In this document: positions 1-8,849 of the stretch, one piece after another
How the letters are laid out: every line of letters begins with the position of its first letter
Numbering within the stretch: the first letter of the stretch is position 1
NCBI GenBank assembly: GCA_016712315.1
Contig: JADJRG010000013.1
Coordinates: 2,454,001 to 2,518,000, forward strand
DNA from: Nannocystis sp.
GTDB taxonomy: Bacteria; Myxococcota_A; Polyangia; Nannocystales; Nannocystaceae
DNA length: 64,000 nucleotides
Direction: 5' to 3'
Notes under the pieces: generated by a model
The model's database searches: none
The model's input: the letters and a program-made list of their open reading frames with translations, nothing else
What the model was told of the DNA's origin: nothing
Position numbers and translations under genes: made by a program

Positions 1-1
1 G

Positions 2-1123
2 TTGATCGGTTGGTTGGGGATCCAACGACCAGGGCAGCGGCGCTATTGTGTGCTCGCGGGGTGGCTCTATCGCGAGGTCGAGGTCGAGGCAGCGTCGGCG
101 CGGGCGCGGGCGACCGACGACGCGCAGGGTGAGGCGCCCGGGTCGGCGACCTCGGCGCTGCAGCGGCTGCTCGATGTCGAAATTCCGGCGGCTCGGCGGC
201 GGTTAGGCGAGATCGAGGCGCTGCTGGCGGAGGAGGCGGTGATCGGGGAGGCGGCGTTTGTGGCGGGTGAGGGGGCGCTGTTGGCGGTGGTGGACGCGTA
301 TACGTCGCTGAGTCGGTGGGCGCGGCGCGCGGACGCGACGACGAGCGCGGCGAGCGCGGGGCCGCGGTGCCTGATGGACCGTCGACGCTTCGCGGACGTG
401 CTGCCGACGGCGTGGGACGTGGCGAGCCCGACGCTGGCGGAGGTGCAGCCAGAGCTGTCTCTGTGGACAGATGACCGTGAGCAGGGCGCCGGGCCGGTGG
501 TGGATGAGGAGGAGGCGGGGCTGCTGCTGGGGGAGCTGGATGACCACCTCTTCGCGCTGGGGCTGGCGCCGTGGCGGCGGCTGTACTTGCGGGCGGCGGC
601 GCTGCTCGGCGTGGACAAGGCGTCGATCTTCTCGTGGACGCCGCCGGAGCTGCGGCGGGTGTTGAGGGCTGGTGCGGTCGATGCGGGCGACGCGGCGGCG
701 CTGGTCGAGCGGGGGGCGCAGGCGCGGCTGCGCGCGGCGCTGCGTCCGCCCGCCTTTTTGGCTCAAGGGAGGCCGTTGGTGAGCGCGCCGACGCGGAAGA
801 TGCGAGGGCTGGGGATCGGGGCGCGGGCGGCGGGGGTGGTCGCGCAGCGGCGTGATCTTGAAGAACTGTTACAAGATCCGCCGGCGGCGGGGGCGATCGT
901 CGTGTTGCCGGCGTTGACGGCGCAAGGGGCGCTGGCGATCGCGCACTTGGGGCTGTGTGCGGTGGTGACGGCGTACGGCGGCGCCCTCTCGCACGGGGCG
1001 CTGATCGCCCGCGAGCTGGGGCTCTCCGCGCTGCTCGGCTGCCGTGGGTGTCTGGAGGTGGCGTCGGGCACGCCGGTGATCGTGGACACGCAGACGGGGT
1101 GGTTGCGGCTCCAGGACGGTTGA
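2..1123 (+). CDS. PEP-utilising enzyme, C-terminal part (5' end outside window)
   Basis: The C-terminal 80 residues form a PEP-utiliser mobile (swivelling phosphohistidine) domain: a GGALSHGALIARELG stretch around residues 325-340 holds the expected phospho-accepting His in the G-G-x-x-S-H-x-A-x-x-A-R-E-x-G context. The domain ends in a typical short strand (TPVIVDTQTGWL). The upstream 280 residues are Ala/Arg-rich and helical and resemble the linker before this domain in PpsA-like proteins. The frame is open to the first base, and the only start there is a TTG at base 2, so the gene very probably begins outside the window. Whether the missing part holds an ATP-grasp PEP-binding domain cannot be seen. 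Confidence 0.7.
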   Translation: MIGWLGIQRPGQRRYCVLAGWLYREVEVEAASARARATDDAQGEAPGSATSALQRLLDVEIPAARRRLGEIEALLAEEAVIGEAAFVAGEGALLAVVDAYTSLSRWARRADATTSAASAGPRCLMDRRRFADVLPTAWDVASPTLAEVQPELSLWTDDREQGAGPVVDEEEAGLLLGELDDHLFALGLAPWRRLYLRAAALLGVDKASIFSWTPPELRRVLRAGAVDAGDAAALVERGAQARLRAALRPPAFLAQGRPLVSAPTRKMRGLGIGARAAGVVAQRRDLEELLQDPPAAGAIVVLPALTAQGALAIAHLGLCAVVTAYGGALSHGALIARELGLSALLGCRGCLEVASGTPVIVDTQTGWLRLQDG

Positions 1124-1173
1124 GGGCGAAGGCAGCGCGAGATCGCGCGCTGCGGCGTGGGGCGAGGTGGCGA

Positions 1174-1530
1174 TCAGGTGGACCAGACGCCGAGCTCGTT
1201 GCCGTCGGGGTCGGCGAAGTGGAAGCGGCGGCCGCCTGGAAACGTGAACGGCTCCTTCACCAAGAGGCCGCCCGCGGCGAGGATCCTGGTGAGGGTGGCG
1301 TCTAGGTCGTCGGAGTAGAGGACGATGAGGGGGCCGCCGGGTCTGGGCTCGCCGACGGTGAAGCCGCCGATCTCGCGGGGGTTGTGGCCGTCGCGGATCC
1401 CTGCGTAGTGGGGGCCGTAATTTTCAAAGGACCAGCCGAAAGCGGCGCCGTAGAAGCGCTGGGCGGCGGTGATGTCGCGGACGGTGAATTCGATATAGTC
1501 GATGGTGTGATGGTGGTGGGCTTGGGTCAC
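1174..1530 (-). CDS. VOC family (glyoxalase/bleomycin resistance-like) protein
   Basis: This 118-residue protein has the length and pattern of a single-chain vicinal-oxygen-chelate protein. It has an N-terminal strand (IDYIEFTVRD), a helix with RFYGAAFGW, an iCGG-like middle (EIGGFTVGEPRPGG), and the C-terminal FADPDGNELGVW signature seen in glyoxalase-like enzymes with a metal-ligand Glu. Four His residues (5-8) near the start are unusual but look accidental. Substrate cannot be inferred; this family includes many stand-alone proteins of unknown role. It lies 24 bp upstream of the esterase stop on the same strand and is probably transcribed separately or at the end of the iron-uptake group. 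Confidence 0.8.
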   Translation of the reverse strand: MTQAHHHHTIDYIEFTVRDITAAQRFYGAAFGWSFENYGPHYAGIRDGHNPREIGGFTVGEPRPGGPLIVLYSDDLDATLTRILAAGGLLVKEPFTFPGGRRFHFADPDGNELGVWST

Positions 1531-1554
1531 GCGCGGATCGTACCACCCAAACTG

Positions 1555-2727
1555 TTATGGAGCGAAGAGGGCGCGGAGCGCCTCGGGGAGGTGGCGGGCC
1601 CAGGTCACCTCGTCGTGCTCGCCGAGGGGATCCTCGTACCAGTGGAGGTCTTGGCCGACCTTGAACACAAAGGTCGCCTGGAGGAGCTCGACCATCTCGC
1701 GGCCGCGCTCAGTGGCGGCGGCTTCGATTACCTCGTTATGAAATCCTCCGGTGCGCACCAGGCCCCAGTCGATCCACAGGCGTGGGCGCCTCGTCGGGTC
1801 CGCGAGCACGTCGGCGTGGGCCGCGATTAAAGGCGCGTCGGCGAGGGGGCCGCCGGGGAGCTCGCCGCCGTATACAGGGTCGAGGCCGACCCAGAAGGAG
1901 GGGGAGAGGCAGCCGGCGCGGCCGAAGACGTCGGGGCGGCTGTTGGCGACGTAGAACGCGGCCAGGCCACCGCGAGAGGAGCCGATGATGGCGGTGCGCG
2001 CCGGCACGGGGGTGGGGTCGCCGGGGGCGGCGCCGGTGTTGTAGTGGGTGGCGATGAAGGGGAGCACCTGGTCGGCGACGTAGCTGGTGTACGACTCGAC
2101 GCCGCAGCACGGGGCGCCCGGTTTGGCGGGGGCGTGGGAGTACTCGTATTCGCGGTCGTTCGGGACGATCGCGACGACGACGACGGGCGGCAGCGCGCCT
2201 TCGTCGTAGAGCTGGGCGAGCGCGCCCGCGGCGTCCCAGGTCTTGTTGCCGGCGCCCCCGGGCCAGAAGCTGGTGTCGCCGTCGTTCATGACGATGAGCG
2301 GGTAGGGGGCGCCGCAGGGGTCGTGGCCGCGGGGGAGGAGGACGTGGATCTTGTGGGGGCTGTGCTCGGGGGCGCCGCGATCGAAGGCGTCGTAGGTGTG
2401 GAACCAGCCGGCGGGGTGGCCTGAGTCGTGAGACCAGGCGAGCTGGCCGTCGACCATCAATGAATAGGGGTCGGCTGCGGCGGGGCCGAGGGGGGTGGGG
2501 TCGCAGGCGGGCGCAGCGGTGGTCTCTTGGGCGGTGGTCGCGTGGGAGGTGGACTCGTGGCCTGTGGTGGTGGGGTCGTGATCGGCGGTGGTGGTGGGGT
2601 GAGCGCTGGCGCTTTGGGTCGCTTCGCCGGTGGAGCCGGCGGTGGCTGCGGGATCAGAGGCCTCGCCGGGCGCGAGGCCGCACGCGGCGAGGGGGGCGAG
2701 CAGGAGCGTGAGCGTGGTGCGGGGCAT
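1555..2727 (-). CDS. Putative esterase lipoprotein (esterase D / enterochelin esterase-like alpha/beta hydrolase)
   Basis: A lipoprotein signal ends at Cys16 (LAPLAAC). A Thr/Ser/His-rich linker (about residues 25-72) leads to an alpha/beta-hydrolase of the putative-esterase family. The nucleophile elbow GSSRGG is near residue 249 and a C-terminal GEHDEVTW near residue 365 supplies the likely catalytic His, in the position of the GxHxxxxW motif of esterase D and enterochelin esterases. Paired Cys residues (PCCG) suggest disulfides. The gene lies 36 bp downstream of a HmuY-like gene and a TonB receptor in the same direction, so ferric-siderophore ester hydrolysis is a reasonable but unproven role. 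A general surface esterase is the alternative. Confidence 0.8.
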   Translation of the reverse strand: MPRTTLTLLLAPLAACGLAPGEASDPAATAGSTGEATQSASAHPTTTADHDPTTTGHESTSHATTAQETTAAPACDPTPLGPAAADPYSLMVDGQLAWSHDSGHPAGWFHTYDAFDRGAPEHSPHKIHVLLPRGHDPCGAPYPLIVMNDGDTSFWPGGAGNKTWDAAGALAQLYDEGALPPVVVVAIVPNDREYEYSHAPAKPGAPCCGVESYTSYVADQVLPFIATHYNTGAAPGDPTPVPARTAIIGSSRGGLAAFYVANSRPDVFGRAGCLSPSFWVGLDPVYGGELPGGPLADAPLIAAHADVLADPTRRPRLWIDWGLVRTGGFHNEVIEAAATERGREMVELLQATFVFKVGQDLHWYEDPLGEHDEVTWARHLPEALRALFAP

Positions 2728-2763
2728 GTTGATCGTTTGTCGTCGCTGGTCGCGGGCTCTGGG

Positions 2764-3390
2764 TCAGGGGGCGTCGATCGGGGCGGCGCGGAGCTTGACG
2801 TAGCCGCCGGTGCCGGCGCTGTTGTAATAGTCGAGCATCTGCACCTTAAAAAAATTACCCTCGACGGTGCGGACGACGAAGAGGAGGTCGGCTGGGTTTA
2901 AGGTGTGGGTGTCCATGTCGTAGTCGTACCAGAGGTCGAAGGCGTAGCCCGGCTCGGGCTCCATGTCGACGAGGGCGGGGTCGGCGTCGTCGCTGATGTA
3001 GCCGTCGAGGGGGGCGCGGGTGAGGGTGTCCCAATCGGCGCCGGGCAGGCGGGCGACGCCGACCCCGCCCTCGCCGCTGCTGCCGCCGTTGGTCTTGACG
3101 TTGAAGCGGAGGACGGCGAGGTCCCACTCGGCCGAGGCGCTGGGGGTGGCTGGGGTGACTTGTGCGGCGGACTCGAGGTCGAGGTAGAGCCAGCGCTCGT
3201 AGTCGCGCGCGTCGAAGGTGACGGTGATCGCGCCGGCGTCGCCGCTCTCAACGCGCACTGGGGGGCCGTCCTCGCCGCCGTCGTCGCCGCTGAGGTCGGG
3301 GGCGCACGCGCTAGAGAGGAGCAGCAGGGCGAGGGCGGCGCGGCCGGTCCGTGTCTTTTTGGGGATCAGCGATCGGGTCGATGCGTGCAT
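2764..3390 (-). CDS. HmuY family haem-binding-like lipoprotein
   Basis: The 208-residue protein has a lipoprotein signal with Cys near residue 29 (LLLLSSAC) and a HmuY-like domain: a WDLAVLRFNVKTNGG core at about residues 87-101, a central acidic region, and C-terminal LLFVVRTVEGNFFKVQMLDYY strands. HmuY proteins capture haem outside the cell and pass it to a TonB receptor. The gene follows the TonB receptor by 51 bp on the same strand, and its ATG has a good Shine-Dalgarno (AGGA, six bases upstream). A second HmuY-like gene lies on the other side of the receptor. The two haem-ligand His residues of Porphyromonas HmuY are not evident, so the ligand could be a different haem form or another iron complex. 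Confidence 0.8.
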   Translation of the reverse strand: MHASTRSLIPKKTRTGRAALALLLLSSACAPDLSGDDGGEDGPPVRVESGDAGAITVTFDARDYERWLYLDLESAAQVTPATPSASAEWDLAVLRFNVKTNGGSSGEGGVGVARLPGADWDTLTRAPLDGYISDDADPALVDMEPEPGYAFDLWYDYDMDTHTLNPADLLFVVRTVEGNFFKVQMLDYYNSAGTGGYVKLRAAPIDAP

Positions 3391-3441
3391 AAGGGGTCCT
3401 CTGGGTTGCGTTTGTTGTCACGAAACAATATTTTATGAAAA

Positions 3442-5439
3442 TTAATAACGAGCGTTGAGGCCGGCGTAGAAGGAGCGGGGGGTGAGGGGGATGTAGCGGG
3501 GGTCGCCGGCGTTTAAAACATTGTCGACGCCGATGAAGGCGTCGAGGATCCGGCGGATCGGCTGGCTTAGGCGGAGGTCGAGCGTCGCGAAGGGAGCGGT
3601 GACGGCGCGCTCGTCCGCCTCGCCGTAATAGAGCTGGCGGCCGAAGAGCTTGGCGCGGACGTTGAGGTGCGTGTCGATCTTGGGGGCGCGCAGGCTGAGC
3701 AGCAGGGAGGCTTGGTGCAGGGAGCGACCGGGCAAGGGTTCGCCGAGCAGGAGGTCGCGGGTGTCCGTGAGGGTGTAGGAGGCGCCGAGGTGCAGCGGCC
3801 CGCCGCGGGCGTTGGCGCTGAGCTCGAGGCCCTGGGTGCGCGCGGCGCCGATGTTGGTGTACTTCCAATTGCCGAGCGCGTCGGAGGTGTCGATGATGAT
3901 GAGGTCGCGGAGGCGGTTGTGGAAGGCGTTGACGCCGAGGTCCAGCCAGGGCCTGGGGCGCCACTCGACGCCGCCGAGGCCGCCCCAGGAGCTCTCGGGG
4001 GCGAGGTTCGGGTCGCCGCGGATGGTGTACCCGACGGAGGGGTTGGGGAATTCTAAAAAAAGCTCGCGGAAGCTGGGGGCACGGAAGCCGCGGCCGTAGC
4101 TGGCGCGCATCGTCCAGCGCGGGTGGGGGTCGACGCGGAGGGCGAGTCGGGGCATCGGGTAGACGCCGAAGAGGCTGTCGGCGTCGAGGCGGACGCCGGC
4201 GATCAGGCGGGCGGCGACGGGGCCGCCGCGGGTGAGCTGCCACTCGTCTTGGAGGTAGAGGGCGAGGCGCTCGCGGCTGCGCGCGCCGTCGGGCAGGCGC
4301 GGGGTGTGGAGCAGCTCGACGGTGCCTTCGGCGCCGACGCTGAGCTCGTGGCGGCCGATCTGGTGGTCGTATTGGGCGATCGCTTGGAAGAGCTGGTCGA
4401 GGGTGTGCTCGAGGCGGTCGAGCTCGTCGTCGCCGCGCTGGTCGAGCAGGGCGAGGTCCGAGAAGCGGGTGTAGTGGCCGCGCACGCGCAGGCGGGCGGG
4501 GGCGTCCCAGAGGCGCTCAGGGCTGAGAGAGGCGCTGAAGATCCGGGTAAAATTGCGGCGGTCGAAGGTCGCGCCGCCGCCCTCTTCGATGACGCCGCGG
4601 AGGTCGCGTTGTTGGTACTCAGCGGTGCTGATGAGGCGAAATTCGCGGTGGGGCTCGTAGACGGTGCGCTGGGCGACGCCGGCGGTGTAGCCGGCGGGGG
4701 CGTTGGTGGTGGCCGTGCTCGGATCGAGATCAAAGCCGTCGCTGCGGTGGAAGCCGCCGCTGAGGCGGCTGCGCCAGCGCCCGCGGCGGAGGGCGAGCAG
4801 GCCGCTGGTGTCGACGGTGTTGAAGGAGCCGTAGGTGGCGTGGGCCTCGGCGGCGAAGGGGGCCTCGGCGTCGCGGGTGATCAGGTTGACGACGCCAGCC
4901 ATGGCGTCCGAGCCGTAGAGCACGGAGGCGGGGCCTTTGATCACCTCGACCTGGCGGATCCCCTCGCTGGTGAAGCGGGTGAGGTCGATGACGCCGTTGA
5001 GGCGGCCGGTGGCGCGCAGGCCGTCGACGAGGATGAGGGTGTGCTGCGGATCGAGGCCGAGCATGCGGATTCCGAGGCCTCCGGCGCCGCCGCGGGCGCC
5101 TGGGGCGATCTGCACGCCGGGCTGCTCTTCTAAGATCTCGGCCAAATTTTCGGCGCCGGAGGCCTCGATCTCGGCCCGGGTGACGACCTCGACGACGACG
5201 GCGGCGTCGCCGAGGCGCTCCTCGGTGCGCGAGGCGGTGACGACGATGGTGCGGCGGTCGGCGCGGTGGGGGCTGTCCTGAGAGGCAGGTCGTGCTCGCG
5301 GCCGCTTGGTCGTCTTGTGGGGCCCATCGGTCGGCGGGGGCTGGGCGGGGGCGGCGTGGCTGGTGTTCGCGAGGCTTGGAGACGCGCTGAGGGCGTAAAG
5401 GATGAGCGAGAGCGCGCGACGACGCGGCCGCGGCCCCAC
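3442..5439 (-). CDS. TonB-dependent outer-membrane receptor (haem/iron uptake)
   Basis: The protein imports a haem- or siderophore-type ligand through the outer membrane using TonB energy. After a signal peptide (RRRALSLILYALSAS...) comes a TonB-box-like TIVVTASR, then a plug with SGAENLAEILEEQPGV, LGLDPQHTLILVDG and QVEVIKGPASVLYGSDAMAGVVNLITR cut here into its typical motifs, then a barrel ending in GLNARY with an aromatic last residue. The frame is open to a TTG at 5550, but the GTG at 5439 starts right at the signal peptide and was preferred; neither has a clear Shine-Dalgarno. At about 665 residues it is of normal size. It is flanked by two HmuY-like genes, one divergent and one downstream, as in HmuY/HmuR pairs. 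Confidence 0.88.
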   Translation of the reverse strand: MGPRPRRRALSLILYALSASPSLANTSHAAPAQPPPTDGPHKTTKRPRARPASQDSPHRADRRTIVVTASRTEERLGDAAVVVEVVTRAEIEASGAENLAEILEEQPGVQIAPGARGGAGGLGIRMLGLDPQHTLILVDGLRATGRLNGVIDLTRFTSEGIRQVEVIKGPASVLYGSDAMAGVVNLITRDAEAPFAAEAHATYGSFNTVDTSGLLALRRGRWRSRLSGGFHRSDGFDLDPSTATTNAPAGYTAGVAQRTVYEPHREFRLISTAEYQQRDLRGVIEEGGGATFDRRNFTRIFSASLSPERLWDAPARLRVRGHYTRFSDLALLDQRGDDELDRLEHTLDQLFQAIAQYDHQIGRHELSVGAEGTVELLHTPRLPDGARSRERLALYLQDEWQLTRGGPVAARLIAGVRLDADSLFGVYPMPRLALRVDPHPRWTMRASYGRGFRAPSFRELFLEFPNPSVGYTIRGDPNLAPESSWGGLGGVEWRPRPWLDLGVNAFHNRLRDLIIIDTSDALGNWKYTNIGAARTQGLELSANARGGPLHLGASYTLTDTRDLLLGEPLPGRSLHQASLLLSLRAPKIDTHLNVRAKLFGRQLYYGEADERAVTAPFATLDLRLSQPIRRILDAFIGVDNVLNAGDPRYIPLTPRSFYAGLNARY

Positions 5440-5549
5440 ATGGAGGCGCGGCGCCGTGGGCGGGGCGGGTGGCAGGGGTCTCGTAGACGGCTCCTTGGGG
5501 CCCTTGGACCGCTTTCGCCGCGGGCTGGCGAGGTGTATACCAGGGATCA

Positions 5550-6191
5550 ATGAAAGTGAAAATGACTTCGGTTCTCAATGCCGAGTATGGGGTCGCCGTG
5601 GCGCGCGGGTGTGCGCGGGCGTCGGTCGTGCTCTGCCTGATGAGCTCGGCGACGGCGGCGCTCTGGGGCTGCGGCGCGGACGAGGACGCGTCGCTGCCGG
5701 TGTGCGCGGCGGCGCTGTGCACGGCGGACGATGAGGGCGAGGGCGCGCAGGTGACGGTGGTGTACGCGCCCGAGAGCGACCAGCCGGTGTACTTGAGCTT
5801 CGCGGCGCCGAGCTCGGCGGTGGACGCGGCGGGTGTGGCGGCGGGGGCTTGGGACCTCTCGTTCGCGCGCACGACGATCCGGCTGAACGGCGGCAGCAGC
5901 GGCGAGGGCGGGGTCACGGCGGCGTGGCGCGACGGGGTGACCTTGGCCGAGGACGAGGCGGCGCCGAGCGAGGGGTGGGTGGACGACGGGGCGGACGAGA
6001 AGAGCTTGGCCTTCGCGCTGGATGATGGTTGGTACAAGTACGATCTCCTCAAGCACGAGGTCGAGCCGCGGCGGCGGGTGTACTACGTGCGCGCGACCGA
6101 CGGGCAGACGTACGCGCTGGAGATGATCAGCTACTACAGCCACGCGGGCGAGCCGCGCTACCCGACGCTGCGGTGGCGGGTGACCGAGTGA
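5550..6191 (+). CDS. HmuY family lipoprotein, second paralogue
   Basis: This gene is divergent from the TonB receptor. The protein has a signal ending in a lipobox (TAALWGC, Cys about 41) and a HmuY domain: AWDLSFARTTIRLNGG parallels the WDLAVLRFNVKTNGG core of the paralogue on the other side of the receptor, both followed by SSGEGGV. The C-terminal half (RRVYYVRATDGQTYALEMISYYS) matches LLFVVRTVEGNFFKVQMLDYY. The ATG at 5550 has a weak AGGG four bases upstream; an in-frame ATG four codons later is possible. Two HmuY-like lipoproteins for one receptor suggests relay or different ligands, which is inference. Confidence 0.8.
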   Translation: MKVKMTSVLNAEYGVAVARGCARASVVLCLMSSATAALWGCGADEDASLPVCAAALCTADDEGEGAQVTVVYAPESDQPVYLSFAAPSSAVDAAGVAAGAWDLSFARTTIRLNGGSSGEGGVTAAWRDGVTLAEDEAAPSEGWVDDGADEKSLAFALDDGWYKYDLLKHEVEPRRRVYYVRATDGQTYALEMISYYSHAGEPRYPTLRWRVTE

Positions 6192-6242
6192 GGGCGCGGC
6201 GGACCGGTTGACTTTGGCGGCGGCGCGGCCGATCTAGTGGGC

Positions 6243-7328
6243 ATGACGGCGGCGACGCACTCGTTTCGCTCGGACAACAACGCGGGGCTGTGCCCGGAGG
6301 CGCTCGCGGCGCTGGCGGCGGCGGCGAGCGGGCACGCGGTGGGGTATGGGGATGACCCATGGACCGCGGCGGGCGTGGCGGCGATCCAGGGGATCTTTGG
6401 TGATCCGGCGGCGGCGGTGTTCTTTGTGGCGACCGGGACCGCGGCGAATACGCTGGCGGTGGCGGCGTTGACCGAGCCGTGGCAGCGGGTGCTGTGTCAT
6501 TCGCACGCCCACTGGAATGACGACGAGTCGACCGCGCCGGAGCGGATGACGATGTGTAGGACGACGCCGATCTCGCCGCGCGGGGAGCCGACGCGGCTGG
6601 CGGTGGCGGACGTGGAGGGGGCGCTGGTGGGGCTGCGCGGGGATGTGCACCAGCCGACGCCAGGGGCGCTCACGCTGTCAAACCCGACGGAGTTCGGGAC
6701 GGTGTACCGGCCAGAGGCGATGAAGGCGTTGGCCGCGGTGGCGCACGCGCGGGGCTTCTCGGTGCACGTGGACGGGGCGCGCTTCGCGAACGCGGTGGTG
6801 TGTGTGGCCGAGGAGCGGGGGTGCTCGGCGGAGGCGGCGGCGCGGGCGCTGACGGTCGAGGCGGGGATCGACGCGCTGTCGCTGGGTGGCACCAAAAACG
6901 GGCTGGCGTGCGGTGAGGCGGTGGTGTTCTTCGGCGCGGCGGGGGCGCGCGCGGCGGCGCGGTTCCCGTTCCTGCGCAAGTCGAGCGGGCACTTGCTGAG
7001 CAAGCACCGCTTCGTGAGCGCGCCGTTCGCCGCGACGCTGACGAGCGGGGCGTGGTCGGTGCACGCGCGGCAGGCGAACGCGATGGCGCGGCTGCTGGCG
7101 GCGGGGCTCGGCGCGCGCGGGCTGGCGCCGGCGTTCCCTTGTGAGGCGAACGGGGTCTTTTTAAAGAAGCTGCCAGCGGCGCTCGAGGCGGGGCTGCGGG
7201 CGCGCGGGCACGGGTTCTATCCGTTCGCGTCGCCGGTCGGCGAGACGGCGCGCTTGATGTGCTCGTTTGATACGACCGAGGCGGCGGTGGCGGGGTTCTT
7301 GCGCGACGTGGACGCGCTGCTCGGGTGA
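6243..7328 (+). CDS. Threonine aldolase / beta-eliminating lyase family PLP enzyme
   Basis: This is a fold-type I pyridoxal-phosphate enzyme of the low-specificity threonine aldolase group, which cleaves threonine-like beta-hydroxy amino acids to glycine and an aldehyde. Markers are FRSDNNAGLCPEAL at the start, FVATGTAANTLAV (PLP phosphate-binding region), VHVDGARFANAV with the conserved Asp and Arg, and SLGGTKNG, whose Lys (about residue 218) should form the Schiff base. Length (361 residues) is normal. The ATG at 6243 was chosen over an in-frame GTG two codons earlier. It follows the HmuY gene by about 50 bp on the same strand, but no functional link is apparent. Confidence 0.85.
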   Translation: MTAATHSFRSDNNAGLCPEALAALAAAASGHAVGYGDDPWTAAGVAAIQGIFGDPAAAVFFVATGTAANTLAVAALTEPWQRVLCHSHAHWNDDESTAPERMTMCRTTPISPRGEPTRLAVADVEGALVGLRGDVHQPTPGALTLSNPTEFGTVYRPEAMKALAAVAHARGFSVHVDGARFANAVVCVAEERGCSAEAAARALTVEAGIDALSLGGTKNGLACGEAVVFFGAAGARAAARFPFLRKSSGHLLSKHRFVSAPFAATLTSGAWSVHARQANAMARLLAAGLGARGLAPAFPCEANGVFLKKLPAALEAGLRARGHGFYPFASPVGETARLMCSFDTTEAAVAGFLRDVDALLG

Positions 7329-7332
7329 GGGC

Positions 7333-8613
7333 TCAGCCGGCGATGCAGTAGTACTTCGCGGTGACCTGTTGGCCTTTTTTGAAGGAGGAGCAGGCGGCGC
7401 CGCAGAGGGTGACCTCGTTGAATTCGTGGCTCCACAGCCAGCCGCTCTCCTGCGCGCAGTCGGCGATCTTGGGGATCTTGGCGCCGTCGAGCCAGATCTC
7501 AAAGAGGTCAGGCTCGGCGGGGTCGGGGTCGACCGGGAGGACGCAGCTGACGGTGTCGTCGAGGATCTTCTGCATGGCGGCCTCGAGCTGGATCTGATCG
7601 AGGGTTTGATAAAACTTGTAGTCGCCGTTGACGACCGGCTTGCCGCCGGCTGCGGCGAAGAGGTCGAGCTGAGCGGCGGTCTGGGCGTCGACGTCGACGC
7701 CGACGACGTAGGTGGGGATCCCGCTCTTCTTGTTGGCGTCGGAGATCGCGGCGATCGCGGCGGCAGGCGGGTCGTCGCAGGAGATCTCGCCGTCGGTGAT
7801 GAAGATGATGGCGCGCTCGAGGCCGTCGTTCAGGCTGTTTAGGTAGGTGTAGCCCTGCTTGAGGCCCTGATAGGAGGGGGTGCCGCCGAGGACGGCGACG
7901 TCAGGGCCAGGTACGACCATGAGCAGCGCGGCGGCGTTGTTGGGGGCGACGGGGACCTCGACGCCGGGGGTGACCTCGCAGGCGCCCTGGTTGATAAAAG
8001 AGCCGGCGTCGATCTTGGGGTAGAGCTTGGCGCCGAAGTGTAGTTTGTCCTCAAACTTGGTGACGACGGCCTCGACGACGCTGTAGAGGCTCCGCCAGCG
8101 GGTGACCTTGGGGGTCTGGGCGTTCTTGTCGTGGTCCCAGAGCTCCATCGACATGCTGCCGGACTTGTCGAGCACGAAGAGCAGGTCGCTGGGGATCGGG
8201 GTGATCGCGCCCTCTTCGACCTGGCACGGCTCGATGGCTTCGCCGGTGTCTTCGGTGTCGGTGTCGGTGTCGGTCGAGGCGGTGGTGGCGGCGGTGGTGG
8301 CGGCGGTGGTGTCCGCGGTGGTGGCGCTGGCGGCGGTGTCGTCGGTGGTGGCGGCGGTGGCGGTGGTGCTGTCGACGCCGGTGGTGGTGGTAGCGGCGCT
8401 GTCGCTCTCGCCGGCGCTGCCGCTGGCGCTGGTGGTGGCGCCGGTGGGATCGCCAGCGCCGGTGGTGCTGGTCGTGGCGCCCTGGCTGGCGCTGGTGATC
8501 GTCGAGTCGCCAGCGCTGGCGTCGCCGCCGCCGTCGTCGCCGCAGCTCGCGAGGGCGGGCAGGGCGAGGGCCGAAATCAGCGCAAACGGACAGGTGATCG
8601 CGGGGCGCAGCAT
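7333..8613 (-). CDS. VWA-domain lipoprotein with long Ser/Thr-rich linker
   Basis: A lipoprotein signal (LALPALASC, Cys about 24) is followed by about 100 residues of Ser/Thr/Ala/Asp low-complexity linker ending in TDTDTDTED, then a von Willebrand A domain. The MIDAS motif DKSGSMS is near residue 147, and AIIFITDGEISCDDPP gives the second metal loop. Cys pairs in the C-terminal part suggest a disulfide-stabilised surface protein. VWA domains bind proteins through a metal ion; this one is probably an adhesin-like or calcium-binding surface protein. The same layout (lipobox, S/T linker, folded domain) recurs in several lipoproteins of this window. It is convergent with the threonine aldolase, 4 bp apart. 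Confidence 0.82.
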   Translation of the reverse strand: MLRPAITCPFALISALALPALASCGDDGGGDASAGDSTITSASQGATTSTTGAGDPTGATTSASGSAGESDSAATTTTGVDSTTATAATTDDTAASATTADTTAATTAATTASTDTDTDTEDTGEAIEPCQVEEGAITPIPSDLLFVLDKSGSMSMELWDHDKNAQTPKVTRWRSLYSVVEAVVTKFEDKLHFGAKLYPKIDAGSFINQGACEVTPGVEVPVAPNNAAALLMVVPGPDVAVLGGTPSYQGLKQGYTYLNSLNDGLERAIIFITDGEISCDDPPAAAIAAISDANKKSGIPTYVVGVDVDAQTAAQLDLFAAAGGKPVVNGDYKFYQTLDQIQLEAAMQKILDDTVSCVLPVDPDPAEPDLFEIWLDGAKIPKIADCAQESGWLWSHEFNEVTLCGAACSSFKKGQQVTAKYYCIAG

Positions 8614-8834
8614 CGCTCAGGAAGGTAGCGCGATCGCGCGGGAGCGTCACTTTTGTGGGCGAAGAGGCGCGCGTGGGCGCGAAAATGCGCGCGGTGAGGC
8701 TAGCCCGGGATCGCGGCCTGCTGCGCGCGCCGATGACGGAGGCGGCTGAGGAAGAGCATGAGGGTGAGGAGGACGAAGAGAGGTGGGGTCCCGTCGCCGA
8801 CGTCGCAGGTGCATCCTTCCGCGCGCCAGCGGCG

Positions 8835-8849
8835 GCAGGTTACGACTGC
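8835..8849. repeat. Left boundary site of the inverted segment
   Basis: GCAGGTTACGACTGC: GCAG and CTGC arms around a TACGA core form an imperfect palindrome at the left edge of the inverted coding segment. The same GCAG...TACGAC...CTGC pattern occurs at the right edge. Confidence 0.45.

Noticed and set aside
4123..5133. 336-residue open frame antisense to the TonB receptor
   Set aside because: Gly/Ala/Val/Glu composition typical of the reverse frame of GC-rich genes; the minus strand has full receptor motifs.
8102..8749. Plus-strand frames with long Val/Ala or Gly runs opposite the VWA gene
   Set aside because: They are the reverse of the Ser/Thr-rich linker; no start context.
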